The translations under genes were made by a program, and so were the position numbers. A DNA stretch of 64,000 nt from Clitoria ternatea (taxonomy: Eukaryota > Streptophyta > Magnoliopsida > Fabales > Fabaceae). Shown here in pieces: positions 55,001 through 64,000 of the stretch. The notes below the pieces were generated by a model that was given only the letters and a program-made list of their open reading frames with translations, was not told where the DNA came from and did no database searches. Where the stretch lies: positions 116,018,501 to 116,082,500 of the forward strand of contig CM075669.1 of the NCBI GenBank assembly GCA_037962975.1, given 5' to 3'. The first letter of the stretch is position 1; each line of letters opens with the position of its first letter.

Positions 55001-55300
55001 GGTAAGAGACAAGAAATGCCATTAAATACCATTTTAGAAGTTGAATTGTTTGATGTATGGGGTGTTGATTTTATGGGTCCCTTTCCCTCTTCTTTTGGAA
55101 ATCAGTTCATATTAGTGGCAGTTGACTATGTGTCAAAATGGGTGGAAGCCATTGCTTCACCCCATTCCAATGCTAAAACTGTTATTAAACTTTCCAAGAA
55201 AATAATATTTCCAAGGTTTGGGGTCCCAAAATGTGTTATAAGTGATGAAGGGTCTCATTTTATTGAGAAAACTTTTCAGACCCTTCTAAAGAAATATTGA
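52073..55300 (+). CDS. Athila-type pol, copy 2 (1,075 aa)
   Basis: The predicted protein is the same as copy 1 along its full 1,075 residues, with DLGAS, FMDD, RNase H and the integrase D999/D1058 in place. The same TGA (55298-55300) ends it before the integrase glutamate. Such identity over 3.2 kb indicates a recent duplication or gene conversion between the units. Confidence 0.9.
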   Translation: MAVTLRSGTQYDGPVEKTVKEEKKVDESSSHPVIKEEKPQEKKEEVKPYQPPIPFPQRLAKAKLDKQFGKFLDVLKKLYINIPFTDALQQMPIYAKFLKDILSNKRKLGEDGTVALTEECSALIQKKLPPKLQDPGSFSIPCMIGDMNIDKALCDLGASVSLMPLSVAEKLGLGELKPTRMSLQLADRSVKYPVGILEDVPIKIGKFFIPADFVVLEMDEDSLIPIILGRPFLVTAGAVIDVKNGKLSLTVGDQKVDFNLKNVLEKPYNDVCCTVDFVEQVVKEATLPNDPLETIFMIEPIETFDCSEAPHDTEVMCDKVVSPNVELKPLPASLRYEFLGPSSTYPVIINAELNPSETEKLLKQLRLYGKAIGYTMDDIKGISPSLCMHMITVENEIRPTVEPLRRLNPKIQEVVKKEILKLLDAGVIYPVDSSKWVSPVHVVPKKGGITVIENDKHNLIPTRIVSGWRMCIDYRKLNSATKKDHFPLPFIDQMLERLVKHSYFCYLDGYLGFYQIPIHPSDQEKTTFTCPYGTYAYRRMPFGLCNAPATFQRCMQAIFSDLIENVMEIFMDDFSVHGLDFDNCLTNLCQVLQRCEETNLVLNWEKCHFMLREGIVLGHLVSERGIEVDKAKVEVIEKLPPPTNVKGIRSFLGHAGFYRRFIKDFSKITKPLTTLLGKDVPFNFDSSCMEAFCRIKQALISAPIVQPPDWKLPFKLMCDTSDYVVGAVLGQRKDKKLHVIHYASRTLDDAQVNYATTEKELLAIVFAFDKFRSYLVGSHVTVYTDHSAIKYLLNKKEAKPRLIRWILILQEFDLEIKDKKGTENLVADHLSRLTSEKEETDNIPINESFLDEQLLNLSIQRVPWYADFVNFLACGILPPDLSFQQRKKFYTDVKHYYWDEPLLFKQCANGMIRRCVSQDDVHAILDHCHSLSCGGHMSTSKTAAKVLQAGFYWPNIFKDVRKYVLTCDACQRTGNIGKRQEMPLNTILEVELFDVWGVDFMGPFPSSFGNQFILVAVDYVSKWVEAIASPHSNAKTVIKLSKKIIFPRFGVPKCVISDEGSHFIEKTFQTLLKKY

Positions 55301-55951
55301 GTTAGACATAAGGTTGCTACACCTTATCACCCACAAACTAGTGGACAAGTTGAGGTATCCAATTGGGAAATTAAAAATATTCTTCAAAAAGTGGTGAATA
55401 CATCACGTAAGGATTGGTCTATTAAGTTAGATGATTCCTTATGGGCGTATCGAACCGCATACAAAACTCCCATTGGAACCATGCCTTTTAAGCTAGTATA
55501 TGGGAAGCCCTGTCATTTACCTGTTGAGCTAGAATATAAATCTTTTTGGGCTGTTAAAACTCTTAACTTTGATCATAAGGCTGCAGGTGAACAAAGATTG
55601 TTGGAATTAAATGAGCTTGAAGAACTCCGTCTAGATGCATACGAAAATGCCAGAATTTATAAAGAAAAAACCAAACAATGGCATGATCGTCACATCCAAC
55701 GGAGAACATTTAATCCAGGAGATATGGTTTTACTATTTAATTCCAGATTAAAGCTTTTTCCAGGAAAACTGAGATCCCGATGGTCGGGACCATTCAAGGT
55801 GACAAAAGTCTTTCCCTTTGGAGCTGTCGAACTATGGAGCGAGAAATCTGGTACATTTAGGGTAAATGGACAGAGAGTAAAGCACTATCTGACAGGTCAA
55901 CCAATACAACAAGCAAGTGACTTGGACTTGTTTGATGCTCCTGATGAGTAA
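55301..55951 (+). pseudogene. Integrase C-terminal part, copy 2, after in-frame TGA
   Basis: Same reading and same end as the copy 1 fragment. In frame with pol and without its own start. Confidence 0.9.
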
Positions 55952-57261
55952 ATCCAAACGGTGAGAAGTCTGGCTGAAGACTTAAAACTTAGCACAGATA
56001 GGGAGGTAACCCTATAAAAAGTTGTTGTTTCATTTTGAGCTTAAAAAAAAAAAACCCAACTATACTCCAGGTAAGTTTTCTTATCCTTTTATCATCCATT
56101 TTAACATTGAGGACAATGTCAAATTCTGGTTTGGGGTGGTAGGCAAGAAAACTTAACTGTTTTGTTTACGTTGTGTGATTGTCATTTTATTATGCATGTG
56201 TGTTTCCTTGTTTTGTTTGTAATCTTGTAATTTACCATGATTGCATGATAAATTTACTTTGAACACAAGGCTAAAGTATCTAAGGATCCCAAAATTTTGA
56301 GTAAAATTTTTAAAATTTGATTGTTTAAATGCCAAATAAATGCTTAAATGAACCTTATGTGATTAAAATTTTCTTTGAAAAGACTTTCCATGATTAGACT
56401 TGAGCCAAAATGGGTTATTTATCAAACAAATTTTCAAAACCCATATTTTCTTGATTGAGTGAATCTCATAGTCATTAATATTCTAGAACTTGTTTTTCAA
56501 CCGATTCAAAATGGTTTTTGATTATATGTCTTAGGATGATAAAGGCACAATTAGGTCTTATTCTTAAGCCTCAGAATTTTGCATAATTTGACCCCTAGTT
56601 GCCCCTTTTGAGCCTAAAAGTGAAAATTTTTCCTTGAAACCTTTCATTGACTGATATTCTCTTAATGGTGAAAAAGTTGGAAATTTAGTCGAGCAAAGAA
56701 AGAAAAAAGGACTTAAGAAAAAAATATGGTATTAAATACAAAGAAAAGCAAGAAAAAGAAAAAGAAAATCAAAAGGATGATATTGAATGAATTCTAAAAA
56801 GTCCATAAAAGTTCAAAAATTTGCTCTGTTAAATTTATAATGGTAATTTGAATCATTCATGACTGTTAAAGCCCTTTTGTATTCCATTTTTCTTGAAATT
56901 CCTACCTTGACAATACAACCCAAGGCCACGTTACAACCTTTGAAAGACATTTAGACTTTGACATATTTTCTATCTAAACTGTGGAGTTTCTAGTTTATTA
57001 ACAAGCTTATGGTAATATTTTTTGACTATGATGATTTGAGAGATACACAAACCTTGAAACACTTGAGTGAAAATTGTGAGAAGAGTATCTCAAGTCTTGA
57101 CATTGAAAATTGATTCACATAAGAAAAATAAAACTGGCATTTGAATAAATCTGTTTCTCTGTTTTGGATTCCTTAGTTTATTAAGTTTAGTGTTTTCTGT
57201 ATTTTATCTTGTGAATATGGTGATTGCTTGAGGACAAGCAATGTTTTGGTTAAGGGTATTT
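55952..57261 (+). other. 3' non-coding region and PPT, copy 2
   Basis: As in copy 1, but with a clean 21-bp deletion corresponding to 46282-46302, which removes one of the two CTGGTTTGGGGT tracts. It ends in the PPT region before LTR 3. Confidence 0.8.
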
Positions 57262-60200
57262 TGATAAGTGCTTTATAATACAATAAATTAGGTCTAATTT
57301 GCTTAGGACTTTAATCATTATGCACTGTATTTCCTTTATTTATTGTGATTTTTGCTTTCTTACCACTATTTTCTACTTGGGTATGTTATTTTGCAGGAAT
57401 TAAGGTAATAAAGGGTCAAAAACAAGAGAAAAACGACCATAAAATGATAAAGAAACAAGAAGAACAAGCCCAAAGTGGATAGAATTCTCTTTTTAAAGCT
57501 GAAATCTGACTCAGAAAGAAAAAATCCGACTCAGAGCACTGAAATCCGACTCAAAATGGTCAAATCCGAGTGGGATAACTCAGAAATGACCAAATCTGAG
57601 TGGAAAGACTCAGAGTAGAGCATTGCCGAGTGGAATACTGCACTGTTGGAGAAAATCCGAGTGAAATGTTCCCTGTCAAAGCCATTCCGAGTGATAAATG
57701 ACTGACTCGAGTGAAGGACGAATGCTGAAATGGAATAAGTCTCGGTTGGAGGTGATTCCGAGTGGAAACTTCCCCGACCGCGTCCATTCCGAGTGAAAAA
57801 AGGAGACTGACCTCCATTAAATATGTCCAAAGCTATTCTCCGAGTGAAAGGATTGCTGATTGAAGTAAATCCGAGTGGGAGCTTTCTGATTGCAACTAAT
57901 CCGAATGAATGGATTCCGAGTAGAAGAGGCCACTAAAATGAATAAATGCTGACTAAGGAGGAATCCGACTCAGAGAAGATGGCATTCTCAAGCGGAACAA
58001 GGCATTTCCGAGTAATTCCTTAAGCAAGCAAGGAAAATCCGACCAGGATTGAATCACACTCGGACAGATTCTCACAGTTTCACACTAAGTCCGAGTGAGA
58101 TCTCTACAACGAAGAATACCGAGTGAAATGGGTCAGAAACCTATATTTCTGAGCAAAGCAAGGCTCGGACATGAGAGGAAATTCAATCAGCCAGATTCGA
58201 GGAAAGACAACCGACTGGGTTGATTGACGACTGAAGGCCATTCCGAGTAAAAAGCAAGAAGACACTTCCGAGTGTATCATTTCAAGGAATGAAGGCCGAC
58301 TGAATTATTTCAAAGTAAATCCGAGTGAATGTATCCGAATGAATTTGACCGAGTGAATTCCAAAGCAAAATCCGAGCAAAGTTTGAACCGAGTGGTTCAG
58401 ATTCAGAGACAGCCGAGTGAAAATGTTTGGGAACCGATTGAATAAATTCTGATCTTGAGTGAGTCTTCAATCAGTTCCGAATGAACTCCATGAAGCTGAG
58501 CCGAGTGAATGGTTTTAGTCGGATCCGAGTCCCTCTTCAGTCAATTTCGAGCCACCTTCTAATCAGTTCCGAGTGAATCACTTTCACTCGGTTCTGATTC
58601 ACTTTTCAATCGGTTTCGAAGAAATAAAGCAATCGGAGTTGCTTTGCTCATCTCCTCACAGCAACTCAACACCGACCGGTTTGTTCCAAATACCGACCGG
58701 TTTTCTTCCAAACACCGACCCCTCAACTCGACACCGAGCAAAGATTCACTCGGTCTTCTTTAGAAAATGCACCTTTTTCCAGTCGGTTTTGTGCACAAAA
58801 GGCATTTTTCCACTCGGATTCTAGAGAGAAGGTGAAAACCGACCCAATTCTTCACAATGCAACACCGTCCAGCACTCAGCAAACCACCCTCCAGCAAGCT
58901 TTCACTCGGATTTTGGAGAAAAGATGAAAACCGACCCATTTTTCCACTCGGAATTTGCCCAGCTGAATAAATCCAAGCACCGAATTATTGGAAATATTAA
59001 AATAATGCAATTTGGGACAGTTGGAAGTCACATGCACCGAAAGTTTTCTCCCACTTAACACTATCCAGGCTGTCTCCAAGCTGTGATGGTGGGGCGGCTG
59101 AGAAGAAGACAATTGCACTAACTGGCAACGCGTTTTCCAAGCTGACTTCTTCCCTTCCTTTTCCTATAAAAGGGAACACAGACAGCACCACCAAGGCATC
59201 ACTTGAAATCAATTTCCATAAGCTTAAATTCCTTTTCTTTTCTTCTCTTTCTTTCGTTTTCTCTTTTCTTCTTCCGTGCTTGTCTTCTCTTTTCTTTCTT
59301 TCTTTTTTCTTTATTTCTTTCTTCGTTCTTTCTCTTTCTTTTTCGTTTTGTTTCTTTTTTTATTTTCTTTTTCTTTATTTTATTTTAAGAGTTGTGAATT
59401 GTAAAAGTGAGTTATTTAAATTTGTAATTGGTGGAGGAATATTGCAACAAGGAAATACAGTGGTAAATTATTCTGAGCTTTTGGAGAAACCCGTAAGTCT
59501 TTATTTTTTCCCATGTCTTGTATGTTTTATTTTTCCATTATATATATGATTTTGAATTATTTCATGAGTAGCTAAATTAATTATCTTGGGATAAAGGGGG
59601 TATGATAATATTTTATTGTTAATATTATTTTGACTTAGAATTAAATAAATTTCAGTTTTCCATTTAGTTTAAAAAATGCTCAATGCTTTTAGTGATTCCT
59701 AACAAGAACCTAAATGATAAAACTGTATACTTGCGGGTATATAAGTAAGTTTAGGTAATAAATAGAATCGAGAGATTTATTTTTACCGGAAAGCTTTGAA
59801 CTAAACCTAAGATTTTTGAAATGCTTTTTGTGACCTCGGTAAAACCGTGAAAGTAATCAAAATTCTTTTGAGGAAATAAAAGGGGTTTTCATAAAATGAT
59901 AATGGGCCTTTCTGAGGATAAAGCAGCGCTTTCCATAGGTTAGGTACATTAATAGGATTCTGAGAGGAACATATTAATTAGCTTTTGGAAAATTCGCCTT
60001 GGAAAACTTAATTCGATTCTTATTTATGAAAATTTAAAATTCATTAACATAAAATAGAGTCTTAATCCCCCGAAATCCCAAGATATTCTCAACTCTGATT
60101 TTTAAGTGTCAAGTAAATTTTATTTTTATACTTATTCGTATTCTGTGCAACTTTAATTTGTGCTTTATTTTATAAAAATCTTAAAAATCAATTGTGTGGA

Positions 60201-60301
60201 TAATTAAATTTCAATATGCTGGTACTTTGAACACAGTCCTTGTGGAGAACGATAATCTTTTATATTACGCGACATAACCCGTGCGCTTGCGGGCCCTGTC
60301 A
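57262..60301 (+). repeat. LTR 3 of the Athila tandem (3,040 bp)
   Basis: Same ends as LTR 1 and 2 and the TATA box at 59165-59172. It carries most of its private substitutions in the 3' half (for example AACACTATCC near 59058, CTTTTCCTATAAAAG at 59157, ATAAGTAAG near 59742). It is followed at once by the duplicated GGTTT and the end of the outer element, with no PBS. Confidence 0.93.
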
Positions 60302-60332
60302 GGTTTCAAGTCCGAGAAATCGGGGTGTGACA

Positions 60333-61077
60333 TATAATGTAAAAATTTATTTGAATAATCAAAATAATTTAAATATTGTATAATGATTTAATTCCTTTAA
60401 TAGAAATATGTTATAAATTATTACCACTTTTAACTTAAACATACTTTATAGAAAATCTCTATTTGCTCATAAAATACCATTTTCACATAATAAAATTCCT
60501 AAAAATTCAAAATAATTATTTTAATAATTCTAAACCATGTAACAAAGCATTTAAAAGTTTTTAAAAAAAATACCATTTTGATATATTTAAATATTTGTCA
60601 ATTTACCAAAAAGTGATATGTTAACTGTCAACCTTCAGAACCGATCCTGAAACACCAAAACCTCACCGGTTCCTTTTGAAATAATTTTCAGGATCATCGA
60701 CGATACCCTAAACGTCTTTTGACACTTTGATCCCTAGCTGATTACCCCTGAACGTTTGTTGTTTCCCTTCGAACCTTGTTTTTAGGTACTGTCAAACGCC
60801 GAATCTCACATGCATGACGATCTAGTGACCGTCGATGACATGCACACCATGGCTGAAAGAGAAAGACGGATCGCCAAGAGAGTGACATGAATAATGTAGA
60901 AAGCTTCGGGAGTGACGCATGCAAGAGTGAGATGTGAGGCAATGTGTATGAGTGTCCAACAGAGAACAAGAGAATTCAGAGAATGCTGGGAATGAGGGAA
61001 CTGGAAAATTGACGTTGTGAGAGGGGAAGATGCGCATGAGATACAATGAGCGTAAGGTGCATAGAGGGAACGAGATT
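60333..61077. other. Continuation of the unclassified host sequence of 24541-26436
   Basis: No gene is supported. The part from 60630 is GC-richer (GATCGCCAAGAGAG, GACGCATGCAAGAGTGAG), but frames on either strand show no recognisable domain. It ends where a new TGTAACACCC terminus begins. Confidence 0.4.
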
Positions 61078-61325
61078 TGTAACACCCTCGGTTAACTAGG
61101 ACAAACCCTTCTGCTGGGTCATCCTACTTAACTAAGAGGTCACAAGTTTCTAGAAAAAGAGGAATTTTTTTTTGTACAAGTAAAAGACTGATGGTTTAAT
61201 GGAAGTAAGCATTAAATAATTTATATAGTCATTCATAAACTATAAGTAATTGTACTCTTAACAGAATGGGGCACACAAGCACTCTTAAGTATGTATAGTT
61301 ATCCTTGGTCTTGTTATTTAATAAA

Positions 61326-61365
<40 letters not shown>

Positions 61366-62310
61366 CTATATACATCATACTTTGGTTGAGCGCTCCCAGT
61401 TGGTTTGACTTATTGTTGTTCCTCGTTTCCTGGCTCTTCTTTTATTATTAAGCAGAAAGGGGTGAGCATATACTCCAGACCCTGAGGGTTCCCGGTGTGA
61501 GCATACCAGTCAATAAATAACATAATATGAATAATCCAATCAACACATGTACAAACTATAAGAACTAATAATGATGTCATGGAATGCATGAGTTAGGTTC
61601 ATTATGAATTATCTAAAATTTAAGTCTCATGATGCATATGGGCCCAATAAACTAATCCATCATCATCTCATTCACTGGAAGTCGTCCTGCTCAGGTTGTC
61701 CCTGGGCACAACGTTTCCACACTAGAGTGATCGGAGCCCACCAAGTCCCCCAACCATCACTTCATCATCATAGGGTACGAATGGATTCACAAGTCCTAAT
61801 CAATATAGATTGATCTCTTTTCATCATTCATAATCATATTATCATGGGGCTTAGCTCTACATGATCATAGTTACATTCCATCATTTAGTCAAAGTACACC
61901 AGGCTTGCATCGTCTCACCCGACTTCAGGCGGGACTCTGATGCCATTGGGTTTCTGTCCTGTTTGTACTCCTAAGATTCTCCTTGGAGGTCGGACATAAA
62001 TGTCCTCCAGCGTACCTGATGTATGCTCTAGTTTTAATCCTTCCAAAAACATGTTCATGATGCAAAATGCATTATTTTAATTTTATCATTAGTTTGACCC
62101 TTAGGTATCTATGTGTTTCCTACCTTGTAATATTTGTCCTCAAGTTATTAGGTCCCACCTATTTTTCAGACGTTGTAGGTTATTTTTATCTTTATTTAGA
62201 AGATATACCGGTTATATGTTGGCTTAAATAACGTCTAGTTGAAGAGTAACTGATGTGTTATAATAATAATAGTAGAAATTTGCATTTTAATAAATTCTTA
62301 TACCAAAAAG
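61078..62310. mobile_element. Third TGTAACACCC-type LTR-like terminus, extent unknown
   Basis: It starts TGTAACACCCTCGG at 61078, the same kind of end as the elements at 26437 and 29021. The body shows little visible similarity to those, and I cannot find its other end in the window. It contains a (TA)n tract and phrases such as CTCACCCGACTTCAGGCGGG. Confidence 0.4.
61327..61364. repeat. (TA)n microsatellite
   Basis: About 19 consecutive TA dinucleotides. Confidence 0.95.
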
Positions 62311-62311
62311 C

Positions 62312-62610
62312 AAGGCGGCAGAGCCGACCATTATACTGAACAGTATAAATAAGAGAAAAGAATATTAAATAAGGCGGCAAGGCCGACCATTATAATATAG
62401 GTAACAATAATGAAATAAAGAAAATATAATGCAGAGAGTAAGGCGACAAAGCTGACCATTATACTTAATAACATAAATAACAAAAATTAAATAAAGAAAG
62501 CTGCTAAGACTAAGGTAGCGGAGCTAACCATTATATTTAATAAAATAAATAATAGAAATTAAAGAAAATGTCAAGAGTGGCGGCAACGTCGACCATTATG
62601 CTTAATAGTA
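62312..62610. repeat. Minisatellite with AAGGCGGCAAGGCCGACCATTATA core, 5 units
   Basis: Units begin at 62312, 62371, 62440, 62512 and about 62579, a spacing of 59-72 bp. The GC-rich core (GGCGGCAAGGCCGACCATTA) is well kept, while the AT-rich remainder (AATAACATAAATAA-like) varies. The core can pair GGC with GCC in a small hairpin. Confidence 0.88.
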
Positions 62611-62682
62611 AATAATAATAACAATAATAATAATATATAATATATAATAATAACAACAACAACAACAATAATAATAATATTT
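62611..62682. repeat. (TAA/CAA)n tract
   Basis: Imperfect AAT, TAA and CAA triplets that follow directly from the minisatellite. Confidence 0.9.
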
Positions 62683-62689
62683 GATCTGG

Positions 62690-63265
62690 GCGGTATGCGG
62701 GGGGAAAAGTACCCTGTCCGCAACCGGTGTCCAGAACTTATGATTTTGAGTTAGGTTGTCTCGATCCTATCTAATTAATCGAGTCGTTCTTATGTCATGG
62801 ACTAGTGTAATCAAATGATGTTGTCAAGATCCTTACACCAGCTCACGCGTTAAGGGGCGAAGGTGGGTAGTACCTGTAAAGACACTCTGACGCTCAAGTC
62901 AGTTCGGATTCTAATATCGGAGCTATATCAGGTGATGAGATGGGTACCAGAGAGCTTACCACTTATGAGGGTGTTGTATTTATAGCGAAGGAGTCTCATG
63001 TCATGTCTCGTTTTATGTGCCAGAGTAGGTCTGTACATCACGTGGGATTGACATTGTTGTAGGTTTATTCAGTGTTGCTATTTTTTTGCCTTCTTATGAC
63101 TCTGGTCATTAAGCCACTTAAGGAGCTTTTAACTTCAGTCATGAGAGTGTTGACGCGAGTTTGTGAATAGGGTAATGTAATGACTCAGCTCACGCCTTTA
63201 AAAGCATATGGGCCATATCAGCAACTTTGGAGACAGGGAGTCAGGGGCCGATATCGAGCCTAGAA
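62690..63265 (-). repeat. LTR related to that of the gag-only element
   Basis: Blocks such as AAGATCCTTACACCAGCTCACGCG, GGGGCGAAGG, ACCTGTAAAGACACTCTGACG and CTCAAGTCAGT match the order in 8340-8440 and 12060-12140. A minus-strand TATA box (TATAAATA) lies at 62977-62984. Beyond it GCCCCCTAGCGTGT mirrors the PPT region ACCCCCTAGCTTGTG next to 9087. So this is the 3' LTR of a diverged relative running on the minus strand. The exact edges are uncertain. Confidence 0.65.
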
Positions 63266-64000
63266 CTTGCCCCCTAGCGTGTTGAAGTAACATGGGAGTT
63301 GCTTTCATAGGCTATTTCAACTCTTGCATCATAAGACAAAAATATAAAATTCTATTAAGTAAAATTGAAATTTTTACCTTACCGGTTTCTTAATCAGAGT
63401 GTCGGCGTCCAGGGTAAATTGAACAGATCTAGGCTTTCATTAGCTGGATGAAATTTCTTTTCGGGCTGAAGTGGAGACAAGCTTGAGTCAGACGATGCGA
63501 CCATCCTTTAGATGGTGTGGCCTTATTGCTTTAGACGGTATGGCTATCTGGATAATGCTTTTTCTCAGCCAAAGTCACGCTATTTTTCTTAGGGTCTATG
63601 ACATGTGTCACGCCTTGATTCGTTGCATTGTTTGGAATGTTTTACGCCCTTCAGTCGTAATGCGAACCGTAGTCGCTGATGGGCCAACCGCCTTGGACTT
63701 GGGCCAGAATGTGAAACATTTAGGAATTAATTGGGATGCAACGGTTTACAACTCTTTGCTTCCCATGCCCCTCTATAAAAACTGGTGCGGTGGCTAATAG
63801 TTCTCACTTGTTTTTCAAACCGAAGTACTGCTGCTCCGACATTAACTAGTTCCGGTGTGTACTCAAGTCTGGCTCGTACGAAGAAAACTAGCCGCATTAT
63901 TTTAGCAGATACCTCCATACCGTTCTTTCTTTTTATCTTTAATTTCTGAACAAGGGTTTGGGGGACGACGACTCAAGTAGTGACTCCGTTGAGGTGCTGT
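63266..64000. other. Probable internal region of the LTR element at 62690, no gene recognised
   Basis: By position it should be the 3' internal part of the minus-strand element. A plus-strand frame (63471-63797) and others here start at non-ATG or show no domain. A plus-strand TATAAAAAC at 63774-63782, followed by leader-like sequence, could belong to another nested LTR that continues past the window. Confidence 0.35.

Larger units (their letters stand above)
37685..60301 (+). mobile_element. Tandem Athila-type Ty3/gypsy element: LTR-int-LTR-int-LTR, 22.6 kb
   Basis: Three LTRs (37685-40759, 47501-50541, 57262-60301) alternate with two nearly identical internal regions. The 5-bp duplication GGTTT (37680-37684 and 60302-60306) flanks only the whole block, so it is a single insertion locus. 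Each internal region has a tRNA-Asp-type PBS, gag, and pol with protease, RT, RNase H and integrase. Athila membership rests on the PBS, the PSSLRYEFLG-like spacer and the FMDD RT. There is no env-like ORF. Tandem structure most likely arose by unequal recombination between LTRs. Confidence 0.93.
26437..60332 (+). mobile_element. LTR-like element (TGTAACATCC...GGTGTGACA), 5.2 kb once insertions are removed
   Basis: The outer element starts TGTAACATCC at 26437 and ends CGGGGTGTGACA at 60332, with TG...CA ends and near-matching flanks CATAA (26432-26436) and TATAA (60333-60337). It is split at 29020/35046 and 37684/60307. Its segments (26437-29020, 35046-37684, 60307-60332) align in order with the inner 6.0-kb copy. 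No gag or pol occurs in it. The best reading is a very long solo LTR; a non-autonomous element with short inverted ends is the alternative. Orientation is assigned by convention only. Confidence 0.7.

Noticed and set aside
63471..63797. 108-residue plus-strand frame near the end of the window
   Set aside because: No domain is recognisable, and the position fits the internal non-coding part of a minus-strand LTR element.

Overview
The window is nuclear DNA of a flowering plant, most likely a papilionoid (phaseoloid) legume. That assignment is an inference from the style of its SIRE-type copia elements and Athila-type elements, and I could not test it by search. There is one plausible host gene, a small single-exon DnaJ-like protein at 544-1320 whose J-domain HPD signature has become DPN. 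Two decayed exons of a kinesin-14-like gene follow (2484-3356). Almost everything else is retrotransposon, nested up to three deep. I found no tRNA, rRNA, CRISPR array or bacterial-type feature.

Layout. 1-4180: host-like DNA. 4181-4868: a minus-strand Ty3/gypsy deletion derivative with a 279-bp LTR. 4869-23743: a plus-strand SIRE-like copia element, truncated at its 5' side (RT/RNase H, a motif array, an env-like pseudogene, a PPT, an LTR, then a PBS). It is interrupted by two complete insertions. One is a 4.5-kb gag-only LTR element on the minus strand (8218-12746, target-site duplication CAAGT). The other is a 9-kb minus-strand SIRE-like copia (13330-22346, duplication TAATC). 23744-26436: unclassified repeat-rich DNA. 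26437-60332: a 5.2-kb LTR-like element (TGTAACA...TGTGACA) split by a related 6.0-kb copy (29021-35040, duplication CCCTG) and by a 22.6-kb tandem Athila-type gypsy element with three LTRs and two internal regions (37685-60301, duplication GGTTT). 60333-64000: more unclassified repeats, a third TGTAACACCC end, a minisatellite, and an LTR related to that of the gag-only element.

No pathway is encoded. The coding content is gag, protease, integrase, reverse transcriptase and RNase H from several families, nearly all broken by stop codons. The least damaged are the two Athila units: each has a long gag frame and a long pol frame and shares the same two in-frame stops.

The most unusual signal is a set of short-word arrays. 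Several LTRs carry a region, in three families ending about 120-245 bp upstream of the TATA box, in which an 8-12 bp word, often an inverted repeat, recurs many times between unrelated spacers. The words are TAATCGATTA, TGAATCGATTCA, TCGC(N4)GCGA and CCGAGTG. Related LTRs carry different words at the same place, unrelated elements share words, decayed words often show CpG transitions, and one insertion duplicated its target inside such a word.
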